This document shows positions 25,471 to 33,646 of a stretch of 64,000 nucleotides of DNA, in pieces; position 1 is the stretch's first letter; each line of letters begins with the position of its first letter. Origin of the DNA: Promicromonospora sp. AC04. Lineage in GTDB: Bacteria > Actinomycetota > Actinomycetes > Actinomycetales > Cellulomonadaceae. The translations under genes were made by a program, and so were the position numbers. The notes beneath the pieces are model-generated. The model had not been told where the DNA came from. It did no database searches and worked only from the letters and a program-made list of their open reading frames with translations. The stretch spans positions 434,001-498,000 of the forward strand of contig NZ_QBUG01000001.1 in NCBI RefSeq assembly GCF_003058225.1, given 5' to 3'.

Positions 25471-27177
25471 TCACCCGGTCAGCTCCCTGACCGCGGTCCG
25501 CAGCACCCCCACGTCCGGAGACAGGGTTCGGGCCTTGGCCAGAACGGTCTGCGCATCCGGCCAGATGTCGAACCGGCCCCAGCTCAACGGCCAGGCGAAG
25601 CGCCGATCGACGACCCAGGCAAGGTGCGCCTCGACGTCGGCGCGACGCTCGGGCGGGGCGATCGCCATGTCCGGCTCGACGGGCAGGCACCAGGTCTCCC
25701 GGTCGAGCGCGACGATGCTGCCATCGAACTGGTTGTAGACGAAGTCTTCGTGGATCGGCAGCTCGGCGTCCGCCTCCCGCAGGAAGTCGTAGTCGCCCAC
25801 CGTCTCGCCGGTGTCGGCTCGCCAGAAGCGCAGGGTTTCCTTTCCCGTCGCGACAACCACGTCGCCGGCGCCCCACAGCACACCCAGCGTTCCGGCCGGG
25901 GCAGCCAGCGAGCGCTGCCGCTGCGGCACGCCGTCGCCCAGCGACCAGATCTCGATGTCCCCCGACTCCGTCAGCACGGCGCCCCGGTCGCCGGACGGCG
26001 CCCAGGCCCAGGTCGCGAAGTCCGAGACGTCGGGAGTCCTTGCGGGGGTGACCGCGACCCGGTAGGTGAGCTGCCCGCCGTCGAAGATCTCGACACCGGG
26101 CTCGGCCGCTCTCGTGCACCGCACTGCCGCGAACCGGGCGGCCGAACCGCGCAGGGCCGAGTGCAGGGACATGTTGAAGCGTGACCCGACGTCGGGCACA
26201 GGCTCGCTGATCAGGCGGCCGTCGGTCGCGTCGCGGAACTGCAGCAGGCCCTCGTCAAGGTGCGCCACGAAGCGCTGGTCGGGGCTCCACGCGGCCAGCC
26301 AGTCGATCCGGGCGATCCAGAGCGGGTCACCCGTCGCGACGTCGACGACGGCCACCTCGGACCGGTTGGTGAGGTACAGCCGGGTTCCATCGGCGGACCA
26401 GGTGGGCGATCGGTCGATCACGAGCTCTGCGCCGACTGCCTCCTGGATCTCCGGCGGCAGGGGGCCCTTGGCCAGGGGCCCCGGCTCGGGCTCGTCGTAG
26501 CGCCAGTAGAGGACGCCGCTGTCCAGCGGCGGGATGCATCCCTGCACGCCGGGAGCGCCAGTCCCACCCGATGCGACGTAGGCGCTGCGGCCGTCGGGGT
26601 GCAGCGCCCACGCCGGCGGGCTGTCGGCGCCGTCGGTCACCTGGGCCTCGGCCCGTGGTTCCGACGCCTCGAACGAGTGCCGATCCGAGGACCCGCGGAA
26701 CGGGTCCCAGACCCCCACCGCGTTGGTCCGGAACGCCATGCCCAGGTGCAGGCCGTCGGCAGACCACTGCACCGCCCGTGCGACGCCCCACATGCCTACG
26801 CCGCCGTCGACCCACGGCAGGGCGTTGACGCAGCGCCCGGTCGCGACCTCCCAGATCTGCACGATGCCGCGCTCGCCCGCACCCCATTCGGCGGTGGCCA
26901 GGTGGCTGCCGGACGGGCTCAGCCCGAATGCGGTGATCTCCGAACGGTGCACGGCGGGATGACTCAGCGTCGTGCCACGAGCGCGGACGCCGTCCGTGGC
27001 GAGCCGGTGCGCCGGGGTGACGCCGTGGTCCTGTTCGAGCGTGGTCAGCCGATCCCGCAGTGCGGGCAGGTCCCGTTCGGGGACGAAGGAGGTCCAGTCC
27101 GCTTCGGTCAGGAGGGACTCCAGCGTGGCGGCGTCGGCCACGGCGAGCACCGCGGGATCGATGAAGGTCGGGTTCAT
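25471..27177 (-). CDS. WD40/beta-propeller-like protein of unknown function
   Basis: A 568-aa cytoplasmic protein made of repeated beta-propeller blades. Segments such as ITAFGLSPSGSHLATAEWG...VQIWEVATGRCV, VQWSADGLHLGMAFRTNAVGVWD, PTWSADGTRLYLTN and ETLRFWRADTGET recur with WD-like spacing. There is no signal peptide and no kinase or enzymatic domain. Start ATG 27177 (MNPTFIDPAVLAVADAATL) has no clear ribosome site. It is convergent with the SnoaL gene (18 bases) and divergent from fbiC. It probably works as a scaffold; no partner is evident. Confidence 0.65.
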   Translation of the reverse strand: MNPTFIDPAVLAVADAATLESLLTEADWTSFVPERDLPALRDRLTTLEQDHGVTPAHRLATDGVRARGTTLSHPAVHRSEITAFGLSPSGSHLATAEWGAGERGIVQIWEVATGRCVNALPWVDGGVGMWGVARAVQWSADGLHLGMAFRTNAVGVWDPFRGSSDRHSFEASEPRAEAQVTDGADSPPAWALHPDGRSAYVASGGTGAPGVQGCIPPLDSGVLYWRYDEPEPGPLAKGPLPPEIQEAVGAELVIDRSPTWSADGTRLYLTNRSEVAVVDVATGDPLWIARIDWLAAWSPDQRFVAHLDEGLLQFRDATDGRLISEPVPDVGSRFNMSLHSALRGSAARFAAVRCTRAAEPGVEIFDGGQLTYRVAVTPARTPDVSDFATWAWAPSGDRGAVLTESGDIEIWSLGDGVPQRQRSLAAPAGTLGVLWGAGDVVVATGKETLRFWRADTGETVGDYDFLREADAELPIHEDFVYNQFDGSIVALDRETWCLPVEPDMAIAPPERRADVEAHLAWVVDRRFAWPLSWGRFDIWPDAQTVLAKARTLSPDVGVLRTAVRELTG

Positions 27178-27350
27178 GGCGGCGAGGCTACTGGCGAGCA
27201 CTGACACTGCCACGCCTGGGTGCTGCACGCGGCCGCCCCCGGCGACGCGTGGCCTGTGGATAACGTCGATGGCGGCACCGCACGATGACATAGTGTCGGC
27301 CCGTCCCCTCCGGACCATCCCGATCCGGTTCCTGCACCCGAGGTGGGCTC

Positions 27351-29939
27351 ATGACAGTTCCCCTGACCCTGCGCATGCCTTCGCGCGACGCCGACCAGCC
27401 GCCGGCCCCGGACCGTCCTGTCCTGGAGGCTGCCCTCGACCGGCTGGAGGAGGGCGGCGGCAGCGTGCCCGACCGGGCGGATGCCGAGGTGCTGCTGCAC
27501 GCTCGCGGCGCCGACCTGAACCGGCTCCTCGCCGTGGCGGGCGCAATGCGCGACGTCGGCCTGGCGGAGGCGGGCCGGCCCGGCGTCATCACGTACTCGC
27601 GCAAGGTGTTCGTCCCGCTGACGCACCTGTGCCAGGACCGGTGCCACTACTGCATCTTCGTCCAGACGCCGGGCAAGCTCGCCAAGGCCGGCATCTCGCC
27701 GTACATGGAGGCCGAGGAAGTGCTGGAGGTGGCGCGGCAGGGTGCGGCGCTGGGCTGCAAGGAGGCCCTGCTCACCCTCGGCGACCGCCCGGAGAACCGC
27801 TGGCCGGTCGCCCGCCAGTGGCTCGACGACCACGGCTACGCCTCGACGCTCGACTACGTGGGGCACATGGCCCGCCTGATCCTCGACGAGACGGGGCTGC
27901 TCCCCCACCTCAACCCCGGCGTGATGTCGTGGGCGGAGCTCCAGCGGCTCAAGCCCGTCGGCCCGTCGATGGGCATGATGCTGGAGACCACCTCGGAGCG
28001 GTTGTGGACCGAGAAGGGCCAGGCGCACTTCGGCTCCCCCGACAAGGACCCGGCCCTGCGGCTGCGCGTGATCGACGACGCCGGCCGCTCCCGTATCCCC
28101 TTCACCACCGGCGTGCTGCTCGGCATCGGCGAGAACTACGCCGAGCGTGTGGACTCGATCCTGGCGCTGCGCGACGCGCACGCCCGGGACGGGCACATCC
28201 AAGAGGTGATCGTGCAGAACTTCCGCGCCAAGTCGGCCACGGCGATGATGGGCGCCGAGGACCTGGAGACCCAGGAGTACGCGGCCGCCGTCGCCGTGAC
28301 CCGCGTGCTGCTCGGCCCGCGGATGCGGGTGCAGGCGCCGCCCAACCTGACCGACGCCGCTGAGCTCCAGCTCCTGGTCCGCGCCGGCATCGACGACTGG
28401 GGCGGCGTCAGCCCGCTCACCCCGGACCACGTCAACCCCGAGCGGCCCTGGCCGCACATCGAGGACCTGGCCCGGCTCACCGCCGAGGGCGGGTACACGC
28501 TGCGCGAGCGCCTCACCGCGCACCCGCACTACCTGCGCGAGGCGCGCGATGGGGCGGAGTGGCTCGACGACCGGCTGCGCGAGCGGGTCCTGGCCCTCGC
28601 GGACGACTACGGCCTGGCCCGCCACGACGCGCTCCTGGGCGAGTTCCCGGCCTCGGGTCCGAGCCCCGTCTCCGCCGTCGCCTCGTCCCGGGGCCCCACC
28701 TCCACCGTCGGCTCGTCCCGGGGCCCCGCCTCCACCGTCGGCTCGGTCCGTGGCCCCGCCTTAGGCCCCGGGCCGACGGCGGCCGTACGCCCAGGTCCGG
28801 AGCCGACGGCGGACGGGGCCACCCCGGTGCGCCACGACCCGGCCGGCCCGGTGCACGCGGGTCGCGCGACGTCGTCGGGCAGCCCGGTGCACCCGGGCCG
28901 CGCGACGTCGTCGGGCAGGCTGGCGGGGCTGCTCGCCGATGCCGACGCCGACCCCGCGGGCCTCGACGACGCCGCCTGGGTCGAGCTGCTGGGCGCGGAC
29001 GGCGCCGACCTCGAAGAGCTCGCGGCGCTCGCAAACCAGGTCCGCCACGAGCGGACCGGCGACCCGGTGACGTACGCGGTGAACCGGAACATCGACGCGT
29101 CGCTGGGCCTGCGGCCCGAGCAGGTGGCCGAGCTGGCGGCGGAGGCCGCCGCGCTGGGCGCGACCGAGGTGTGCGCGCAGGGGGCGCCGCCTGCGGCGTC
29201 CGGCGCCGACGGCTATCTCGACCTGGCCCGCGCGGTGAAGCGGGGCGGGCCGGGTCTGCACCTGCACGCGTTCCGCCCCGCCGAGCTGGCCGACGGCGCA
29301 GCCCGCGCGGGCCTGCCCCTGGCGGACTGGCTGGTGGAGCTGCGCGAGGCCGGCGTCGACACGGTGCCGGGCACGGGCGCGCGGATCCTGGACGACCGGA
29401 TCAGGGCAAGGCTCACCGGCGGGACGGATGTCCCCGCCGAGCGCTGGGTCGAGCTCGTCACCGCAGCCCATACCGCGGGCCTGCGGTCCACCGCGACGAT
29501 CGTGTACGGGCACGTCGAGTCGGCGCGCGACCAGGTGCGGCACCTGCGGGCGCTGGCCGGTGTGCAGGAGGCGACCGGCGGGTTCACGGAGCTGATCCCG
29601 ATGCCGTGGCTGCCGTCGGAGTCGCCGGTACTGGTGCCCGGCGCGCGCGTGACGACCCTGCGCGAGAGCCGCGCCCTGCACGCGGTGGCGCGGCTGATGC
29701 TCGCCGGGCGGATCGACCACGTGCAGGCCGCGTGGACCAAGCTCGGAATGCGCGGGGCGCAGCTTGTGCTCGCGGGCGGCGCCGACGACCTGGGCGGCGT
29801 GCTGCTCGACGGCGTCCTGGACCCGAACGCCGGGCCCGAACAGGGACGAGAGCTGTCCGTGGCGGACGTGACGCGGCTCGCCGCCGAGCTGGGCCGGCCG
29901 GTGCGGCAGCGCACGACTACATACGAGCAGGTGGGGTGA
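27351..29939 (+). CDS. fbiC: FbiC: fused CofG/CofH FO synthase with a CofH half lacking its iron-sulfur motif
   Basis: FbiC makes the deazaflavin FO of cofactor F420 from a ribityl-aminouracil and tyrosine using two radical-SAM domains. The CofG half (residues about 75-430) is complete, with C94-x3-C98-x2-C101 (CQDRCHYC) and HLNPGVMSW, PSMGMMLETTS and DWGGVSPLTPDHVNPERPWP. The CofH half (about 565-862) keeps VTYAVNRNI, ATEVC.QG, LREAGVDTVPGT, YGHVES and QRTTTYEQ. However, the segment after NRNI that normally carries CxxxCxxC (about 26 residues) is absent and the text jumps to DASLGLRPEQ. The halves are joined by a long repetitive linker (about 435-525). Total 862 aa. The CofH half is probably not a working radical-SAM enzyme. 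Confidence 0.85.
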   Translation: MTVPLTLRMPSRDADQPPAPDRPVLEAALDRLEEGGGSVPDRADAEVLLHARGADLNRLLAVAGAMRDVGLAEAGRPGVITYSRKVFVPLTHLCQDRCHYCIFVQTPGKLAKAGISPYMEAEEVLEVARQGAALGCKEALLTLGDRPENRWPVARQWLDDHGYASTLDYVGHMARLILDETGLLPHLNPGVMSWAELQRLKPVGPSMGMMLETTSERLWTEKGQAHFGSPDKDPALRLRVIDDAGRSRIPFTTGVLLGIGENYAERVDSILALRDAHARDGHIQEVIVQNFRAKSATAMMGAEDLETQEYAAAVAVTRVLLGPRMRVQAPPNLTDAAELQLLVRAGIDDWGGVSPLTPDHVNPERPWPHIEDLARLTAEGGYTLRERLTAHPHYLREARDGAEWLDDRLRERVLALADDYGLARHDALLGEFPASGPSPVSAVASSRGPTSTVGSSRGPASTVGSVRGPALGPGPTAAVRPGPEPTADGATPVRHDPAGPVHAGRATSSGSPVHPGRATSSGRLAGLLADADADPAGLDDAAWVELLGADGADLEELAALANQVRHERTGDPVTYAVNRNIDASLGLRPEQVAELAAEAAALGATEVCAQGAPPAASGADGYLDLARAVKRGGPGLHLHAFRPAELADGAARAGLPLADWLVELREAGVDTVPGTGARILDDRIRARLTGGTDVPAERWVELVTAAHTAGLRSTATIVYGHVESARDQVRHLRALAGVQEATGGFTELIPMPWLPSESPVLVPGARVTTLRESRALHAVARLMLAGRIDHVQAAWTKLGMRGAQLVLAGGADDLGGVLLDGVLDPNAGPEQGRELSVADVTRLAAELGRPVRQRTTTYEQVG

Positions 29940-30009
29940 GGGACGCGCAGCCCGGCACGTTGGCGCAGCCGGCGCAGCCGCATGCCCCGGCAACGCCGCA
30001 GACCCCGAC

Positions 30010-31482
30010 GTGGCCACGGACATGAACCCGAACATGAACACCGACGTAGACGTAGCGGTAGTGGGCGCGGGCCTCGCCGGGATAGGGCTCGGCGCCCGGC
30101 TGCGGCGCGCCGGGCGCACCGGCTTCAAGATCCTGGAGCGGGCCGACGACGTCGGCGGCACCTGGCGCGACAACGTCTACCCGGGCGTGGCGTGCGACAT
30201 CCCGAGCGCCCTGTACTCGTACTCGTTCCTGCCGCAGCCCGCCTGGTCACGGGTGTTCGCGCCGGGCGCCGAGATCCACCAGTACGTCCGGGATGTCGCG
30301 CGGTCCGAGGGGCTGGCCCCGCACCTGCGATTCGGCACCGAGCTCACCGGCGCGCGATGGAACGAGAACGAGGCCGCGTGGCACCTGACGACGTCCCGCG
30401 GGCCGCTGACCTCGCGGGTGCTGGTCACCGCCGTCGGCCGGCTCAGCGAGCCCCGCGTGCCCGAGATACCGGGGCTCGGCACGTTCCCGGGCCGCGTGTT
30501 CCACTCCGTGCGATGGGACCGGGACCTGCCCGCGGGCCTGCGGGTCGGCGTGGTCGGGACCGGCGCGAGCGCCGTCCAGCTCGTGCCGGAGGTGGCCCGG
30601 CGGGCGGCGTCCGTCGTCGTGCTGCAGCGCACGCCGCCGTGGGTGCTGCCACGCGGCGACCGGGCCTACGCGCCCGGCGAGGCCCAGCCCGACCGCGCCG
30701 CGCTCGCGGAGGAGGCGGACCGGCTGTTCGACGCGCGGGTGGCCGGCACGGCCGCGGAGGCCGCGCTGCGGGAGCGCGCGGAGGCTCACCTGCGAGCCCA
30801 GGTGCCGGACCCGGCGCTGCGGGCGGTGCTCACCCCGGACTACGCGGTGGGCTGCAAGCGTGCGCTGTTCAGCGACGACTGGTACCCGACGCTGCAGCAG
30901 CCGCACGTCACGCTCGAGCCGAGCGCCCCGGTCGCTGTCGAGGGATCGGTGCTGGTCGCGGCGTCGGGCGCCCGGTACGAGGTGGACGTGCTGGTGCTGG
31001 CCACGGGGTTCGAGACCACCCGCCCGCCGTTCGCCCACCTCGTGACGGGCCGCGGCGGGCAGACGCTCGCCGAGCACTGGGCCGACGGCATGACCAGCCA
31101 CGCCTCCACGGTCGTGCACGGCTTCCCGAACCTGTTCGTGCTGGACGGCCCCAACGCCGGTCTCGGCCATCACTCGGCCCTTGAGGTGATCGAGGCGCAG
31201 GTCGGCTACGTGCTCGGCGCGCTCGACCACCTCGACGCGGACGGCGGGCCCCTGGAGGTGTCCGCGGAGGCGGAGGCCGCGTACACGCGGGAGGTGGACC
31301 GGCGCGCGGCGGGGACGGTGTGGCTGCGCGGCGGGTGCCGGAGCTGGTACGTGGACGAACGCTCGGGCCGCCTCACGCTCCTGTGGCCCGGGCGGGCGGC
31401 GGAGTACCGCGAGCGCTTCGCCGTCTTCGACCCCACCCCGTTCGCCCCGGACGACTGCGCCGTGGGCGCCCCGCGAAGATGA
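30010..31482 (+). CDS. FAD/NADPH monooxygenase of the Baeyer-Villiger / FMO type
   Basis: A 490-aa class B flavoprotein monooxygenase. FAD motif VVGAGLAGIGLGARL is near the N-terminus, followed by DDVGGTWRDNVYPGVACDIPS, typical of this group. The BVMO fingerprint F-x-G-x3-H-x3-W-D reads FPGRVFHSVRWD. NADPH motif VVGTGASAVQLVPEV follows directly. It probably oxygenates ketones or related lipophilic compounds; the substrate is unknown. GTG 30010 is used as start; ATG codons at 30022 or 30034 are alternatives, and none has a strong ribosome site. It lies 70 bases after fbiC. Its stop codon lies within the arm of a long hairpin. Confidence 0.82.
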   Translation: MATDMNPNMNTDVDVAVVGAGLAGIGLGARLRRAGRTGFKILERADDVGGTWRDNVYPGVACDIPSALYSYSFLPQPAWSRVFAPGAEIHQYVRDVARSEGLAPHLRFGTELTGARWNENEAAWHLTTSRGPLTSRVLVTAVGRLSEPRVPEIPGLGTFPGRVFHSVRWDRDLPAGLRVGVVGTGASAVQLVPEVARRAASVVVLQRTPPWVLPRGDRAYAPGEAQPDRAALAEEADRLFDARVAGTAAEAALRERAEAHLRAQVPDPALRAVLTPDYAVGCKRALFSDDWYPTLQQPHVTLEPSAPVAVEGSVLVAASGARYEVDVLVLATGFETTRPPFAHLVTGRGGQTLAEHWADGMTSHASTVVHGFPNLFVLDGPNAGLGHHSALEVIEAQVGYVLGALDHLDADGGPLEVSAEAEAAYTREVDRRAAGTVWLRGGCRSWYVDERSGRLTLLWPGRAAEYRERFAVFDPTPFAPDDCAVGAPRR

Positions 31483-31537
31483 CCATGCGCCTGCTACCGG
31501 GGAAGCACCCCATCGTGGCAGCAGGCGCATGGTCATC
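31478..31537. terminator. Long hairpin between convergent monooxygenase and response regulator genes
   Basis: Perfect 18-bp arms, GATGACCATGCGCCTGCT (31478-31495) and its complement (31520-31537), enclose a loop with GGGG/CCCC. The TGA of the monooxygenase gene (31480-31482) is inside the left arm. There is no T-tract. Confidence 0.7.
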
Positions 31538-31551
31538 GTGGGACGACGACG

Positions 31552-32265
31552 TCAGCCCGGGGCCAGGCCGTTCTGGTAGGCCCACACCACCGTCTGCAGG
31601 CGGTCGCGGGTGCCCACCTTGGCCATCGCGCGGCCGAGGTGGGACTTCACCGTGCTCGTCTCGACGACGAGCTCCTGCGCGATCTCGGCGTTCGACAGCC
31701 CGCGGGCCAGCTGCCGCACGATCTCGGCCTCGCGGGCCGTGAGCTGCGCCGCGGCGTCCGACGTCGGCCGGGGCGGGGCCTTGCGGCGGGCGAACTCGGT
31801 GATCACCCGGTGGGTGACCGCCTGGTCGATGAGGCCGTGCCCGTCGGCGAGCCGGCGGACGGCGTCGATCAGCTCCTCGGGCTCGCAGTCCTTGAGGATG
31901 AACCCGCCGGCGCCCGCCTCCAGCGCCCCGAACACGTACTCGTCGAGGTCGAAGGTGGTCACGACCAGCACCACCGGCGTCGTCCCACCGGACGCACCAG
32001 AACCACCCGGCCCACCCGAGTCGCTCGAGACGCCCGAGACGCCCGAGACGCCCGAGACGATCTCCCGCGTCGCGGCGAGGCCGTCGCCGCCCGGCATGCA
32101 CACGTCCATGCAGACGACGTCGGGGCTGTGCCGGCGGGCGAGCTCGACCGCCGCCGGTCCGTTCGAGGCTTCCGCGACCACCTCGATGTCGTCGGCCTGT
32201 TCGAGGAGGAACCGGAATCCGGCCCGGACCACCGCCTGGTCGTCGACGAGCATGACCCTGATCAA
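31552..32265 (-). CDS. NarL/LuxR-family response regulator
   Basis: A 237-aa two-component regulator. The receiver domain has the acidic pair VDDQ, phospho-acceptor D54 (VVCMDVCMPGGDG) and the conserved lysine in GGFILKD. The LuxR helix-turn-helix is LTAREAEIVRQLARGLSNAEIAQELVVETSTVKSHLGRAMAKV. Between receiver helix 3 and strand 4 there is an odd insertion of about 23 residues (near 71-94) of Gly/Ser/Val repeats. The start is TTG at 32265 (MIRVMLVDDQ), overlapping the kinase stop by four bases (TTGA). It should be phosphorylated by the upstream kinase. Confidence 0.9.
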   Translation of the reverse strand: MIRVMLVDDQAVVRAGFRFLLEQADDIEVVAEASNGPAAVELARRHSPDVVCMDVCMPGGDGLAATREIVSGVSGVSGVSSDSGGPGGSGASGGTTPVVLVVTTFDLDEYVFGALEAGAGGFILKDCEPEELIDAVRRLADGHGLIDQAVTHRVITEFARRKAPPRPTSDAAAQLTAREAEIVRQLARGLSNAEIAQELVVETSTVKSHLGRAMAKVGTRDRLQTVVWAYQNGLAPG

Positions 32266-33644
32266 TCCTGTCCCCCCTCGGCGAGTGCGGCTCCCCGTTC
32301 GGCGGGCACCGCGGGTGCCCCCGCTGCCGACACGGTACCCGCGGGCTCGTGGTGGAGCGGGAGCGTGAGCAGCACCCGCCACCCGCCGGACGGCGGGGCA
32401 CCGGTGGTGAGCGTCGCGCCCACCAGGTGCGCCCGCTCGCCCATCCCGATCAGGCCCATGCCCTGCCGCGCCGGCCCTCGCGCCGAACCGGCAGCGGCGC
32501 CGACGGCGGCCACGTTGACCACTTCCAGCGCGACCTCCCGCTCCCCGAACCGCACCGCCATCCGCACCGGCGCCCCGGGCGCGTGCTGGCGGGCGTTCGA
32601 GAGCGACTCCTGGGCCACCCGGTAGAACGCGGCGTCGGCGATGGGGGCGAGCTGTCGCGGCCGGCCCTCGCGGACCAGGTCCACCGAGTCGCCGAGGGTG
32701 CGCGCCGTCCGGACCAGCTCGTCGAGCGCGCCGAGCCCGGGCGGCGGCGCGTCGTGCGCGTCCTCGCCGAACCCGGAGCCCGGACGTTCCCGGAGCACGC
32801 CGACGATCAGGCGGAGGCTGTCGAGGGTCTCCTTGCCCTGCCCCCGGATCCACGCGGTGCCCTTCTTGGCGGCCTCCGGGTCGCTGTCGATCTGCCGCTC
32901 GACGGCGGCGGCCTGCACGACCAGGCCGGACAGGTGGTGCGCCGCGACGTCGTGCAGCTCGCGCGCCATGCGCGACCGTTCGGCGAAGATCGCCGCCTGC
33001 GTGGTCGCCTGCTGCGTCCGGACCAGCTCCGCCGCCCGGAGGCGAACCAGCTCGAGGTAGCTGCGGCGGGTCGCCACCGCCCCGCCGACGAGCGCGCTGA
33101 CCAGGTACAGCACGATGCCCGCGGCCAGGTGGGTGAGCACCGGCAGCAGCAGTCGGCCGCCGGAGACGAGGGCGACCACCCCCGCCACGAGCGCCCCGAC
33201 CGGCACCGCCACGCCAGTGATCGCCAGGGCCCGGCGGGCCGGCAGCAGCGTGCCGACGGTGTAGGCGGCGATGATCACCGGTACGCCGCCCACCGACAGA
33301 TCCGGCGGAGACGCCGCGACGACGACCACCTGGCAGGCGACGACGAGGCCCAGGCAGAGCACCGGGCGGACCCGGCGCAGCACGAGCGGCAGCGTCTGCG
33401 CGCACGCGGCGACCGTGATCACCACTGCCTGCGCCGGGCTGACGACCAGCCCCTCCGCCTCCAGCACGAACTGGAACAGCACCAGCAGCAGGCCGAGCGT
33501 CAGGAGCAGCACGAACGCCGCCAGGAGGCCGTCGCGCGCCAGGACGCTGGTCAGGCCGAGCCGGTCGAGCAGCGCGTCCAGCCGGCTGACCCGCTGCGGG
33601 ATGGGGGCGTCGTCGAACACCGTGGAGCCGTCCGTCGTGGCCAT
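32262..33644 (-). CDS. Sensor histidine kinase (HisKA_3 / NarL-type)
   Basis: A 460-aa membrane kinase with about six hydrophobic N-terminal segments (residues about 40-205). These are followed by the dimerisation/phosphoacceptor motif RMARELHDVAAHHLSGLVVQ (His near 230) and a GHKL ATPase domain, with N-box ESLSNARQHAP and G-box GMGLIGMGERA. The stimulus is unknown and there is no large extracellular domain. The start ATG 33644 is two bases after the upstream hydrolase stop, and its stop overlaps the regulator start, so the three genes form one operon. Confidence 0.9.
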   Translation of the reverse strand: MATTDGSTVFDDAPIPQRVSRLDALLDRLGLTSVLARDGLLAAFVLLLTLGLLLVLFQFVLEAEGLVVSPAQAVVITVAACAQTLPLVLRRVRPVLCLGLVVACQVVVVAASPPDLSVGGVPVIIAAYTVGTLLPARRALAITGVAVPVGALVAGVVALVSGGRLLLPVLTHLAAGIVLYLVSALVGGAVATRRSYLELVRLRAAELVRTQQATTQAAIFAERSRMARELHDVAAHHLSGLVVQAAAVERQIDSDPEAAKKGTAWIRGQGKETLDSLRLIVGVLRERPGSGFGEDAHDAPPPGLGALDELVRTARTLGDSVDLVREGRPRQLAPIADAAFYRVAQESLSNARQHAPGAPVRMAVRFGEREVALEVVNVAAVGAAAGSARGPARQGMGLIGMGERAHLVGATLTTGAPPSGGWRVLLTLPLHHEPAGTVSAAGAPAVPAERGAALAEGGQD

Positions 33645-33646
33645 CG

